Of a DNA stretch of 6,345 bases, positions 1-6,345 are shown in pieces. Each line of letters begins with the position of its first letter. Position 1 is the first letter of the stretch. The notes below the pieces were generated by a model. That model did not search any database and was not told the origin of the DNA. It was given only the letters and a program-made list of their open reading frames with translations. Made by a program: the position numbers and the translations under genes. The stretch comes from CAZFBR01 sp035353495 [NCBI: uncultured bacterium] (GTDB lineage: Bacteria; DAOPZR01), in assembly GCA_964517215.1 (NCBI GenBank), contig CAZFBR010000205.1, positions 1 to 6,345 on the forward strand. Reading direction: 5' to 3'.

Positions 1-2813
1 CCCTGCGCATCGCGAATGGCCCGGGCCGTGATGGCCACCCACAGGTCGGTGCCGTCGCGGCGGTGGCCCGACGCCTCAAAATCGACCACCAGGCCGTCAC
101 GGAGCAGCTGGTCCCGAATCTGTTCGCGCACCCGGGGGTCGGCGTAGATGCGGCTGATATCCGTCACCTCGCGGCACATAGCTTCGGGCGAATCGTAGCC
201 GAACATGCGGGCAAACGCCGGATTCATCTGCAGGTAGCGCCCCTGCGGGGTCGACTGGAAAATACCCTCGGTGGCGTTGTTGAAGATGCTGCGATAGCGT
301 TCTTCGCTCTCCCGCAGCGCCGCCTCGGCCTGCTTGCGCGCGGTAATATCGACCATGGCGGTCAGCAGGCACGGCACCCCGTCAATGGTGATCTGTTCGA
401 CCGAGGCCAGCACCATCCGCTGTGAGCCGTCGCGGGCGCGTACCGGCAATTCCAGGTTGTTGAGCATGCCGTCACGCTGCAACCGTTCCAGCAGCTCGTT
501 GCGCCCGACCGGGCTGAGCGCAAACACGTTCAGTTCACCCGAGGTATGGCCGACCACCTCGTCCCGGGCAAAACCAAGCACGGTGAGGAACGTGCGGTTC
601 ACATCGATGTACCGGCCGGTATCGGTGGTGGAAATGGCCATGAGCACTGCGGCGGAATGGAAGGCCTTGGAGAATTTTTCTTCCGACGCGCGCAGTCGCT
701 CCTCCGCGCGCCGGCGTTCGGTAATGTCACGGGTGACGCCCATGACCCCGGTCACCGCCCCCGCATGGTCGCGGACGAACGAGCAGACCGCTTCGGTGTG
801 AATAATCCGCCCGTCACGGTGGATCTGGTCAATCAGCAGGGTGCGGGTGGCGGCCTGGCCCGCGTGGGCGGCCTCTTTGGCCAGTTCCTCCATCATCGCC
901 TGCTGCACCACGGCGATCGCTTCCGGGGTCAGTGTGCCGCGCGGGGCGATGGCGATGCATTCTTCCGGCGTGTAGCCCAGCAGCATGTTGACGGACGGGC
1001 TCATATAGGAGAAATTGAACTGCAGGTCGCAGACCCAGATGACGTCGGTGATGTTTTCCGCCAGTAGGCGGTACTTTTCCTCACTGTCGCGCAACACCCG
1101 GGCAATGGCCTGACGCTCAGTCACGTCGCGACCCACGGAACAGATGTACTGCGGCTGGCCGGCGGCATCATCCATCATGGTCAGGCTGAACTCATAGTCG
1201 AGCGTTCGCCCGTCCTTGGTCAAGAGCGGCAGGTTGATGAGCAGCTCATGGTCACGGGCCAGGCAGGTAACGGCGGTGCCGATCTGCTCATGCACGGCAT
1301 GGGGATGGAAACTCGTCACCGGCAGCACCGCCAGCTCGGCTGCGGTATACCCGGTGACCTGGACGAGCGCCCGATTCCAGCGCAGCAGCCGCGTGCCGTC
1401 GGGACTGATGACGGCAATGGTGTCGCGCTGGGTGTTCATCATCCGGGTGATGAAGTCACGTTCTTGGCGCAGTTCGGTTTCCTGCTCTTTGCGCGCGGTG
1501 ATGTCCTGATTCACCCCGATAACACCCGCATACTCGCCGTGCTCGTCGTGAATCGCATGCCATTCGCCGAACAGCCAGCGCCATTGGCCGCTCCCCGTCT
1601 GCACCCGGTATTCGATTCCCGGCGCATACTCGCCCCGCTGGACGACCGCCAGAATCTGGCCGACCCGTTCGCGGTCCTCGGGGTGCATGACCGCCATGAC
1701 TGCCGCCGGGGTGGGTGGCTGGTCCGGCGGCATGCCGTGCATCCGGTATACTTCCGGCGACCAGGTGATGCTGCCGTCGACGGCGATGGTGCCGTACCCC
1801 ATCTGGCCGAGTCGCAGCGCGGTCTGCAGCAGATGCTCGTTCTTCGCCAACTGCTGCGTGCGCCGGCGGACTTCGCGCTTGAGCATGCGATTGACCATGG
1901 CGACGAACGCCAGCAGGGCGCCCGCAACCAGAATCATGCCGCCGGCGAACCACAGCCAGCGGGTCGACGCAGCCGGGCCGGGCAGATCCATGTGGATCCA
2001 TTTTTGTTTCAGGGCGGCAAATTCCGTGTCGCTGACCCGGGCCATGCCGCGCTGCAGGATCCCCATCAATTCCGGCCAGTCGCTGCGCACGGCGAATCCG
2101 GAGTTGTTGTCACTTGCCCCGGTCCCCGTGATTTTCAGGTCACTGATATGCTCCTGATCGAGCGCGTAACTGGCGGTGGCGAGATCATGGTAAAACGCAT
2201 CGACACGACCGCTGGCCACATCGCGCAGGCCCTGGGCGGCAGTCGGAACCATTTGCCCGATGATCGCGGGATTGCTCCGCAGCAGCAGTTCGACATGCCC
2301 GTAGTCGCGCACCAGCGCCACCCGTTTGCCGGACAGGGCAGCGGTATCCGGCAGGTCGTCGCTGTCCCGGCGGGTAATGATCACCATGGGCATGTGCAGA
2401 TAGGGGGTGCCGAAAAGCATATAACGCGCCCGATCGGCCGTGGCTACGGCCGCATTGAGCACATCAACCTCGCGCGCCTGGGCCCGGGTCAAAACTTCGC
2501 TCCAGTCGCGGCAGCGCACCACCGTAAACGTTATGCCGAGTTTCTGTTCGAGCAGATGCGCGTAATCGGCTGCCAACCCGCAATATTCGCCGCGTTCGTT
2601 GAAAAACTCGATCGGCGGGAAATCGGGATCGGGCGACAACCGCAGCACGGGATGCGCCTGCAGCCACGCACGCTCCGTTGGTGAGAGCGGATCGGGTGAC
2701 GGTACGGGCGGGATCGGCTCGCCCGGGATATGGGCGTACGCAATCGACGCGGTCAAAACCAGAACCAGCGGCAGCCAGCGGGCCACCGCCCTGCACATTC
2801 GCATACGCGTCAT
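1..2813 (-). CDS. Periplasmic solute-binding (SBP_bac_3) sensor protein with at least five PAS domains, partial at its 3' end
   Basis: The frame is open from the ATG at 2811-2813 to the left edge: 937 codons, no stop, no frameshift. Residues 1-27 look like a signal peptide (Arg-rich start, hydrophobic core, AYA before H28). Residues about 44-275 match the SBP_bac_3 fold used as a sensor: LSPTERAWLQAHP opening, IEFFNERGEYCGLAADY, TADRARYMLFGTPY (125-138), GRVDAFYHDL (202-211) and LKQKWI near the end. This fold binds amino acids or similar small solutes; the ligand cannot be read here. One membrane helix (about 285-307) precedes a basic, helical linker. PAS domains follow at about 325-440, 450-567, 577-701, 711-826 and 837 onward. 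The first four end in D-I/V-T at D437, D563, D696 and D822; the first looks PAS_3-like (MHPEDR at 376-381). The output domain is beyond the window, so it could be a histidine kinase or a cyclic-di-GMP enzyme. It lies 35 bases after the hybrid kinase gene, probably in the same operon. C79 and C101 in the periplasmic part could pair. Confidence 0.93.
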   Translation of the reverse strand, partial: MTRMRMCRAVARWLPLVLVLTASIAYAHIPGEPIPPVPSPDPLSPTERAWLQAHPVLRLSPDPDFPPIEFFNERGEYCGLAADYAHLLEQKLGITFTVVRCRDWSEVLTRAQAREVDVLNAAVATADRARYMLFGTPYLHMPMVIITRRDSDDLPDTAALSGKRVALVRDYGHVELLLRSNPAIIGQMVPTAAQGLRDVASGRVDAFYHDLATASYALDQEHISDLKITGTGASDNNSGFAVRSDWPELMGILQRGMARVSDTEFAALKQKWIHMDLPGPAASTRWLWFAGGMILVAGALLAFVAMVNRMLKREVRRRTQQLAKNEHLLQTALRLGQMGYGTIAVDGSITWSPEVYRMHGMPPDQPPTPAAVMAVMHPEDRERVGQILAVVQRGEYAPGIEYRVQTGSGQWRWLFGEWHAIHDEHGEYAGVIGVNQDITARKEQETELRQERDFITRMMNTQRDTIAVISPDGTRLLRWNRALVQVTGYTAAELAVLPVTSFHPHAVHEQIGTAVTCLARDHELLINLPLLTKDGRTLDYEFSLTMMDDAAGQPQYICSVGRDVTERQAIARVLRDSEEKYRLLAENITDVIWVCDLQFNFSYMSPSVNMLLGYTPEECIAIAPRGTLTPEAIAVVQQAMMEELAKEAAHAGQAATRTLLIDQIHRDGRIIHTEAVCSFVRDHAGAVTGVMGVTRDITERRRAEERLRASEEKFSKAFHSAAVLMAISTTDTGRYIDVNRTFLTVLGFARDEVVGHTSGELNVFALSPVGRNELLERLQRDGMLNNLELPVRARDGSQRMVLASVEQITIDGVPCLLTAMVDITARKQAEAALRESEERYRSIFNNATEGIFQSTPQGRYLQMNPAFARMFGYDSPEAMCREVTDISRIYADPRVREQIRDQLLRDGLVVDFEASGHRRDGTDLWVAITARAIRDAQ

Positions 2814-2818
2814 TTTAG

Positions 2819-2824
2819 CTCACC
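2819..2824 (-). promoter_or_regulatory. Ribosome binding site of the solute-binding PAS sensor gene
   Basis: On the minus strand GGTGAG sits five bases (CTAAA) before the ATG at 2811-2813. It is a good Shine-Dalgarno match in a short A/T-richer patch and supports this start over the in-frame ATGs three and five codons further in. A start here also gives a complete signal peptide. Confidence 0.7.
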
Positions 2825-2834
2825 GGGGCGGCTG

Positions 2835-2848
2835 GTGGCAAGCGCCAC
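2835..2848 (-). other. Small intergenic hairpin just after the kinase stop codon
   Basis: The minus strand reads GTGGC-GCTT-GCCAC: a perfect five-base-pair stem with a four-base loop, starting directly after the TGA of the hybrid kinase. No run of T follows (the next bases are CAGCCGCC), so it does not look like an intrinsic terminator. It could be a processing or stability element between two co-transcribed genes, or chance in GC-rich DNA. Its 3' arm lies about ten bases before the ribosome site. Confidence 0.35.
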
Positions 2849-5800
2849 TCACGCCTGCGCGGCGCGCAGTGCGCGCAGGCGCGCGCTGGCCCGCTGCCAG
2901 GCGGCCTGCAGCGCGGTGAGCCGCAGAGCGGCATCAGGCAGCCGCTGCCCGCGCGCGCATTCCTCGAGCTGGCGGGCATATTCCTGCATCTCGCGCGCGC
3001 CCATAACCCCGCAGGCGCCCTTGAGCGCATGCGCCGACCGACCCAGTTCATCGGCTTCGCCGCGCACTGACAACAGCTGCATGCGGGCGAGGGTTTCCGG
3101 CGTTTCCCGCAGAAACAGATCAATCAGTTCACGCACGACCGCAATTCCGTCCGGCCCGCTGGTGAGCATTTCCTGCAGCGAATCCGGGACCAATACCGCC
3201 GGTGCTGATGCCGCCGCATTCGGCTGCGGGCCAACCGCCGCCGGGGCGGCGGGCGTTACCGCGCGGGCGATGGGGCCGGCCTGCAGCCGCTGCTGCCAGC
3301 AGCGCAGCATCTCCTGCAGTGCGGCCGGCTGGATGGGTTTGGCCAGGTAATCGTCCATGCCGGCCTCCCGACAGGCACGCTGCTCCTCCTCCGCGATGCC
3401 CGCAGTGACCGCAACAATGACCGGCTGGCGTTCCGCTGTGCTCCGGATGCGGCGTGTGGCGGCCAGTCCGTCGAGCACCGGCATCTGCGCATCCATCAGG
3501 ACGAGATCGTAGTCGCCGGTGCGCACGGCGGCCACCGCCTGTTCACCATCAGACACGATCACCGGCCGGTAACCGAGCTTGTCCAGCATCCGCCCGATCA
3601 CCGTACGATTGATGGCATTGTCCTCCGCCACCAGCAGCCGCAGCGGATAGTGTGCGGCCCACTGCGGATCGAAGCGCACTGCCGCCCTCGCGGTTGCCAC
3701 CGGCGCCGCATCGGTCAATATCTGCAGGAACAGTTCGTGCAGCAGCCCCGGTTTGACCGGCCGGGTCAGCATGCCGGCGCAGTGCGCGGCGTCCCGCATC
3801 CGCTCGCCGCGCATGCCCAGCAGCACAACCGGTATTTTGCTGCCGGCGGTCAGGGTGTCAAGCTCGGCCAGTAATGCCGGTATGTCGCGGCCGGGGAGCG
3901 CGGTATCAAGGATGATGACGGCCGGCGGCTGGTGGCGGACGGCGGCCAGCAATTCATCGGCCGTGCTGCAGCAGGCGACGGCCATCTGCCAGTGGGTCAG
4001 CCGTCGTTGCAGCAGGCGCCGGCTCAGTTCCTGGCTGTCGGCAATCAGCGCGGTCCGGCCCTGCAATGCCGCTCCGCCGTGATGCCATGTCGGCACCGTC
4101 GTCGCCGGCGCTGCCTGCAGCGGTACGGTAAAGGAAAATTCGCTGCCCGTGCCGGGGGTGCTGCGCACGGCTATGGTGCCGTGCATCAGCTCGACTAGTC
4201 GCTTGCAGATCGCCAGGCCCAGTCCGCTGCCGCCGAACCGCCGCGTGGTTGAGGTGTCCGCCTGGGTGAAGGAACTGAACAGCTTGGGCAGGATCTCCGG
4301 CGGGATGCCGATGCCGCTGTCGCGCACGCTGCAGCGCAGCAGCGGCGCATCACCGGCGCCGGCAACGACTGTGACCGCCAGCACCACTTCGCCCCGCTCG
4401 GTGAATTTCACCGCGTTGGCCAGCAGATTGACCATGATCTGCCGCAATCTGGTCTCATCGCCCATGATCACCGGCGGCACATCGTCCGCCAGCTCGCAGC
4501 CGAGTGCCAGCCCCTTGTCGCCCGCCCGCACCGCCACCAGGTCGAGCGCCGCATCGATGCAGTCGCGCAGCACCAGCGGGCGGAATTCGAGTTCCAGCCG
4601 GCCGGACTCGATCTTGGAAAAATCAAGAATATCGTTGATGATTGCCAGCAGGGAATCACCGCTGACGCTGATGGTCTGCGCATATTCGCGCTGCTCCTGG
4701 TTCAGCGGTGTATCCAGCAGCAGCCCGGCCATGCCGAGCACTGCGTTCATCGGCGTGCGGATTTCGTGCGACATGTTGGCGAGAAAATCGCTCTTGGCCC
4801 GCGTCGCCTCTTCCGCCGCCGCCTTGGCCACGCGCAGCTCGGCTTCCGCCGCCTTCTGCGCGGTGATATCCCGGCCCACGCCCTGGATCTCGACAAACCG
4901 GCCCAATTCGTCGAGAATGGCGCGATTGGTCCACTGCTGCCAGCAGAGTTTGCCGTCGGGCATGCGCACCTGGCATTCATCGGTGAACAGCGGCCGGGTC
5001 AGCGACAGGCCGGCCAGCGCCTGCAGCCAGCGCCGGCGTGTTTCCGGGGCGAACCCGGCCAGCAGCTCCGCCCCGATAATGCGCGCCGCGCTCAGGCCGC
5101 GGTAATGGCAGTACGCCTCGTTGGCAAAGGTGATGGTGCCGTCGGTGATGAACCGGCAGACAAACTCCGTCTGGTCTTCAACGATGGCCCGGAACCGCGC
5201 CTCGCTCTGCCGCAAACGCGCCTCCGCCTGGCGCTGCTCGGTGACGTCGCGCACAAAGACCACCGCGTAATCCTCGCCCTGCTGGCGGATGCCGCCGCGG
5301 GTGCAGGCCACCTCCAGCAGGGTGCCGTCGCGCCGGCGATACTGCCCCTCGCGATTGAACATCATGCCGCTGGTGGTCACCGCGCGCAGCGCCTCGCGGG
5401 TATTGCATTCAATGTCGTCGATGGTCAGGGCGAGCAGCTCGGCTTCGCGATACCCCAGCCAGTTGATCGCAAACGGATTGGCCCGCATGATGCGCCGGGT
5501 TGCCATGTGGTAAATGATAATGGCTTCGGGCGCGTTTTCGAACATGACGCGGAAGCGGGACTCGGATGCCGCTATCCGGTCGGTGGATTCGCGCACCAAA
5601 ACCAGCAGGGCAAAAAACAGCAGCATAAGCTGGGCAACCGCGATGGTGCCGGCAATGGTGGCCCCGCGAAACTTGGCCAGCGTCAACAGCCAGTCCTTCG
5701 CGGGGATATCAAACCCCAAAGCCAGCGGCTCCCTGCCCGGCAGGATGGCCAGCGGAACCAGGCCGGTGACCCACACCCCCCAGCGGTCTCCTGCCGGACC

Positions 5801-6304
5801 GATCACAGCGGCGCGGCCGGCGGTCAGCACGGCGCGGATCTTGTCACCGGCTTCGTCATAGCTGGTGCCGGGTATCGTCAGCACCGGATCGTCGGCCGTT
5901 ACCTGCGTGGTGTCCGGATCAGCCAGAAAATAGACGGTGCCGGTATCGTCATGGCGCAACCCCAGCAGATAGGCGTCGCTGACATCGGGGCTCACCGCCA
6001 GCAGCGCGCGCAACTGGGCCAGGGTCTGCCAGTATTCGGGACGCTGCATTCCTGTCGCAGCGGCGTCGATATGGCTGAGTCGGACCGGGTCAAAGGTGAC
6101 TGCCGCAGTATGCACCCGGTCGAGCAGATGCCGCTCATTCTGCTGCCGGGCATACCGCTCGGTCTGGTCGGCCACATACCAGCCGCCGCCCAGCAGCAGG
6201 ACGAGCATGGCCACCAGCACGCCCGCCAGCATGCTGGTGGTCCGCCGGCCGTGCTGCGCGTGCGACCAGAGCGCCACGGCCGCCCAGAACCAGAGGCCGG
6301 TCAT
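2849..6304 (-). CDS. Hybrid sensor histidine kinase: periplasmic sensor, PAS-PAS-HisKA-HATPase-REC-REC-HPt
   Basis: Inner-membrane hybrid kinase of at least 1151 residues, expected to pass phosphate from His to Asp to the HPt His and then to an unseen response regulator. Membrane helices lie at about 25-44 and 216-238, enclosing a periplasmic domain of about 170 residues that looks Cache/PDC-like (ligand unknown). Two PAS domains follow (about 248-365 and 366-485, ending RDVTEQR and RDITAQK), then a helical linker. HisKA carries H513 in MSHEIRTPMN. The ATPase shows N626/N630, DSGIGI from D662, and GGSGLGLAI at 691-699. The first receiver (about 748-865) keeps D800 but is otherwise degenerate. 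The second (about 888-1005) is intact: E894/D895, D938, T967, K989. A Pro/Ala-rich linker (1009-1040) leads to an HPt domain with H1092 in HALKG. The stop TGA is at 2849-2851. The start is uncertain: the frame stays open upstream to the window edge, and no strong ribosome site precedes the ATG at 6304. A second ATG (residue 25, base 6232) is possible. Family call is firm; the biological role is unknown. Confidence 0.95.
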   Translation of the reverse strand: MTGLWFWAAVALWSHAQHGRRTTSMLAGVLVAMLVLLLGGGWYVADQTERYARQQNERHLLDRVHTAAVTFDPVRLSHIDAAATGMQRPEYWQTLAQLRALLAVSPDVSDAYLLGLRHDDTGTVYFLADPDTTQVTADDPVLTIPGTSYDEAGDKIRAVLTAGRAAVIGPAGDRWGVWVTGLVPLAILPGREPLALGFDIPAKDWLLTLAKFRGATIAGTIAVAQLMLLFFALLVLVRESTDRIAASESRFRVMFENAPEAIIIYHMATRRIMRANPFAINWLGYREAELLALTIDDIECNTREALRAVTTSGMMFNREGQYRRRDGTLLEVACTRGGIRQQGEDYAVVFVRDVTEQRQAEARLRQSEARFRAIVEDQTEFVCRFITDGTITFANEAYCHYRGLSAARIIGAELLAGFAPETRRRWLQALAGLSLTRPLFTDECQVRMPDGKLCWQQWTNRAILDELGRFVEIQGVGRDITAQKAAEAELRVAKAAAEEATRAKSDFLANMSHEIRTPMNAVLGMAGLLLDTPLNQEQREYAQTISVSGDSLLAIINDILDFSKIESGRLELEFRPLVLRDCIDAALDLVAVRAGDKGLALGCELADDVPPVIMGDETRLRQIMVNLLANAVKFTERGEVVLAVTVVAGAGDAPLLRCSVRDSGIGIPPEILPKLFSSFTQADTSTTRRFGGSGLGLAICKRLVELMHGTIAVRSTPGTGSEFSFTVPLQAAPATTVPTWHHGGAALQGRTALIADSQELSRRLLQRRLTHWQMAVACCSTADELLAAVRHQPPAVIILDTALPGRDIPALLAELDTLTAGSKIPVVLLGMRGERMRDAAHCAGMLTRPVKPGLLHELFLQILTDAAPVATARAAVRFDPQWAAHYPLRLLVAEDNAINRTVIGRMLDKLGYRPVIVSDGEQAVAAVRTGDYDLVLMDAQMPVLDGLAATRRIRSTAERQPVIVAVTAGIAEEEQRACREAGMDDYLAKPIQPAALQEMLRCWQQRLQAGPIARAVTPAAPAAVGPQPNAAASAPAVLVPDSLQEMLTSGPDGIAVVRELIDLFLRETPETLARMQLLSVRGEADELGRSAHALKGACGVMGAREMQEYARQLEECARGQRLPDAALRLTALQAAWQRASARLRALRAAQA

Positions 6305-6345
6305 GATGAATTCCGGGCCAACGGCCGGGAGGCCGTCGAGCTCGC
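6305..6345 (-). other. Open upstream extension of the hybrid kinase reading frame
   Basis: The 13 whole codons before the ATG at 6304 are in frame, contain no stop and read ELDGLPAVGPEFI, with 11 of 13 third positions G or C, as in the gene itself. The residues spanning the ATG (FIMTGLWFWAAVALW) are hydrophobic and are followed by HAQHGRR, which fits a membrane helix ending in the cytoplasm. The real protein may therefore begin outside the window, with one or more extra membrane helices. No convincing promoter or strong ribosome site is visible here. Confidence 0.45.

Noticed and set aside
1-1841. Tandem DNA repeats from the PAS array
   Set aside because: The PAS units share only protein-level motifs (the D-I/V-T ending and the SEE-[YF] opening). 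No long nucleotide repeats were seen, so they are diverged domains and not recent DNA duplications.
1456-2001. Minus-strand open frame of 181 codons
   Set aside because: It is an out-of-frame reading of the solute-binding PAS sensor gene, whose real frame is continuous from 2813 to the window edge.
1248-2684. Plus-strand open frame of 478 codons
   Set aside because: It lies wholly antisense to the solute-binding PAS sensor gene, whose frame shows signal peptide, binding-domain and PAS motifs throughout. The translation is rich in His, Arg, Gln and Pro with no recognisable motif, as expected of an opposite-strand shadow in GC-rich DNA.
2835-2848. Intrinsic terminator after the kinase gene
   Set aside because: The stem is only five base pairs and no T-rich tract follows on the minus strand, so termination is unlikely.
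2730-3350. Plus-strand open frame of 206 codons crossing the intergenic gap
   Set aside because: It overlaps the HPt end of the kinase and the start of the second gene on the opposite strand, and the product is Arg/Ser/Ala-rich with no domain or ribosome site.
4149-5105. Plus-strand open frame of 318 codons
   Set aside because: Antisense to the PAS-HisKA-HATPase part of the hybrid kinase. The product is Ser/Arg/Ala-rich low-complexity sequence, typical of a shadow frame.

Overview
The window is a two-gene signalling locus, with both genes on the minus strand and transcribed from right to left. It looks like high-GC Pseudomonadota DNA: GC is clearly high by eye, third codon positions are strongly G/C, and both proteins have architectures common in environmental beta- and gammaproteobacteria. 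The genus cannot be told from the sequence.

Layout in the direction of transcription: (1) 6304 (possibly beyond 6345) to 2849 encodes a large membrane-bound hybrid sensor histidine kinase. It has a periplasmic sensor domain, two PAS domains, the HisKA/HATPase kinase core, a degenerate receiver, an intact receiver and a C-terminal HPt domain. (2) A 35-base gap (2814-2848) holds a short hairpin and a good ribosome binding site. (3) From 2813 to the left edge runs a second sensor: a signal peptide, an SBP_bac_3-type periplasmic solute-binding domain, one membrane segment and at least five consecutive PAS domains. It is still open at base 1, so its output domain (histidine kinase, GGDEF/EAL or other) is outside the window.

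The tight spacing, shared strand and lack of a visible terminator suggest one operon. The kinase contains its own His-Asp-(Asp)-His relay modules and would need a separate response regulator as final target. None is visible here. The second protein is a plausible partner sensor that adds a small-solute input, but any link between the two is inferred from position only.

No RNA genes, mobile elements, CRISPR arrays or recognisable promoters were found. The long plus-strand open frames are antisense shadows of the two genes. I do not see a new type of system. The points most worth checking are the degenerate first receiver, the undefined N-terminus of the kinase and the missing output end of the second sensor.
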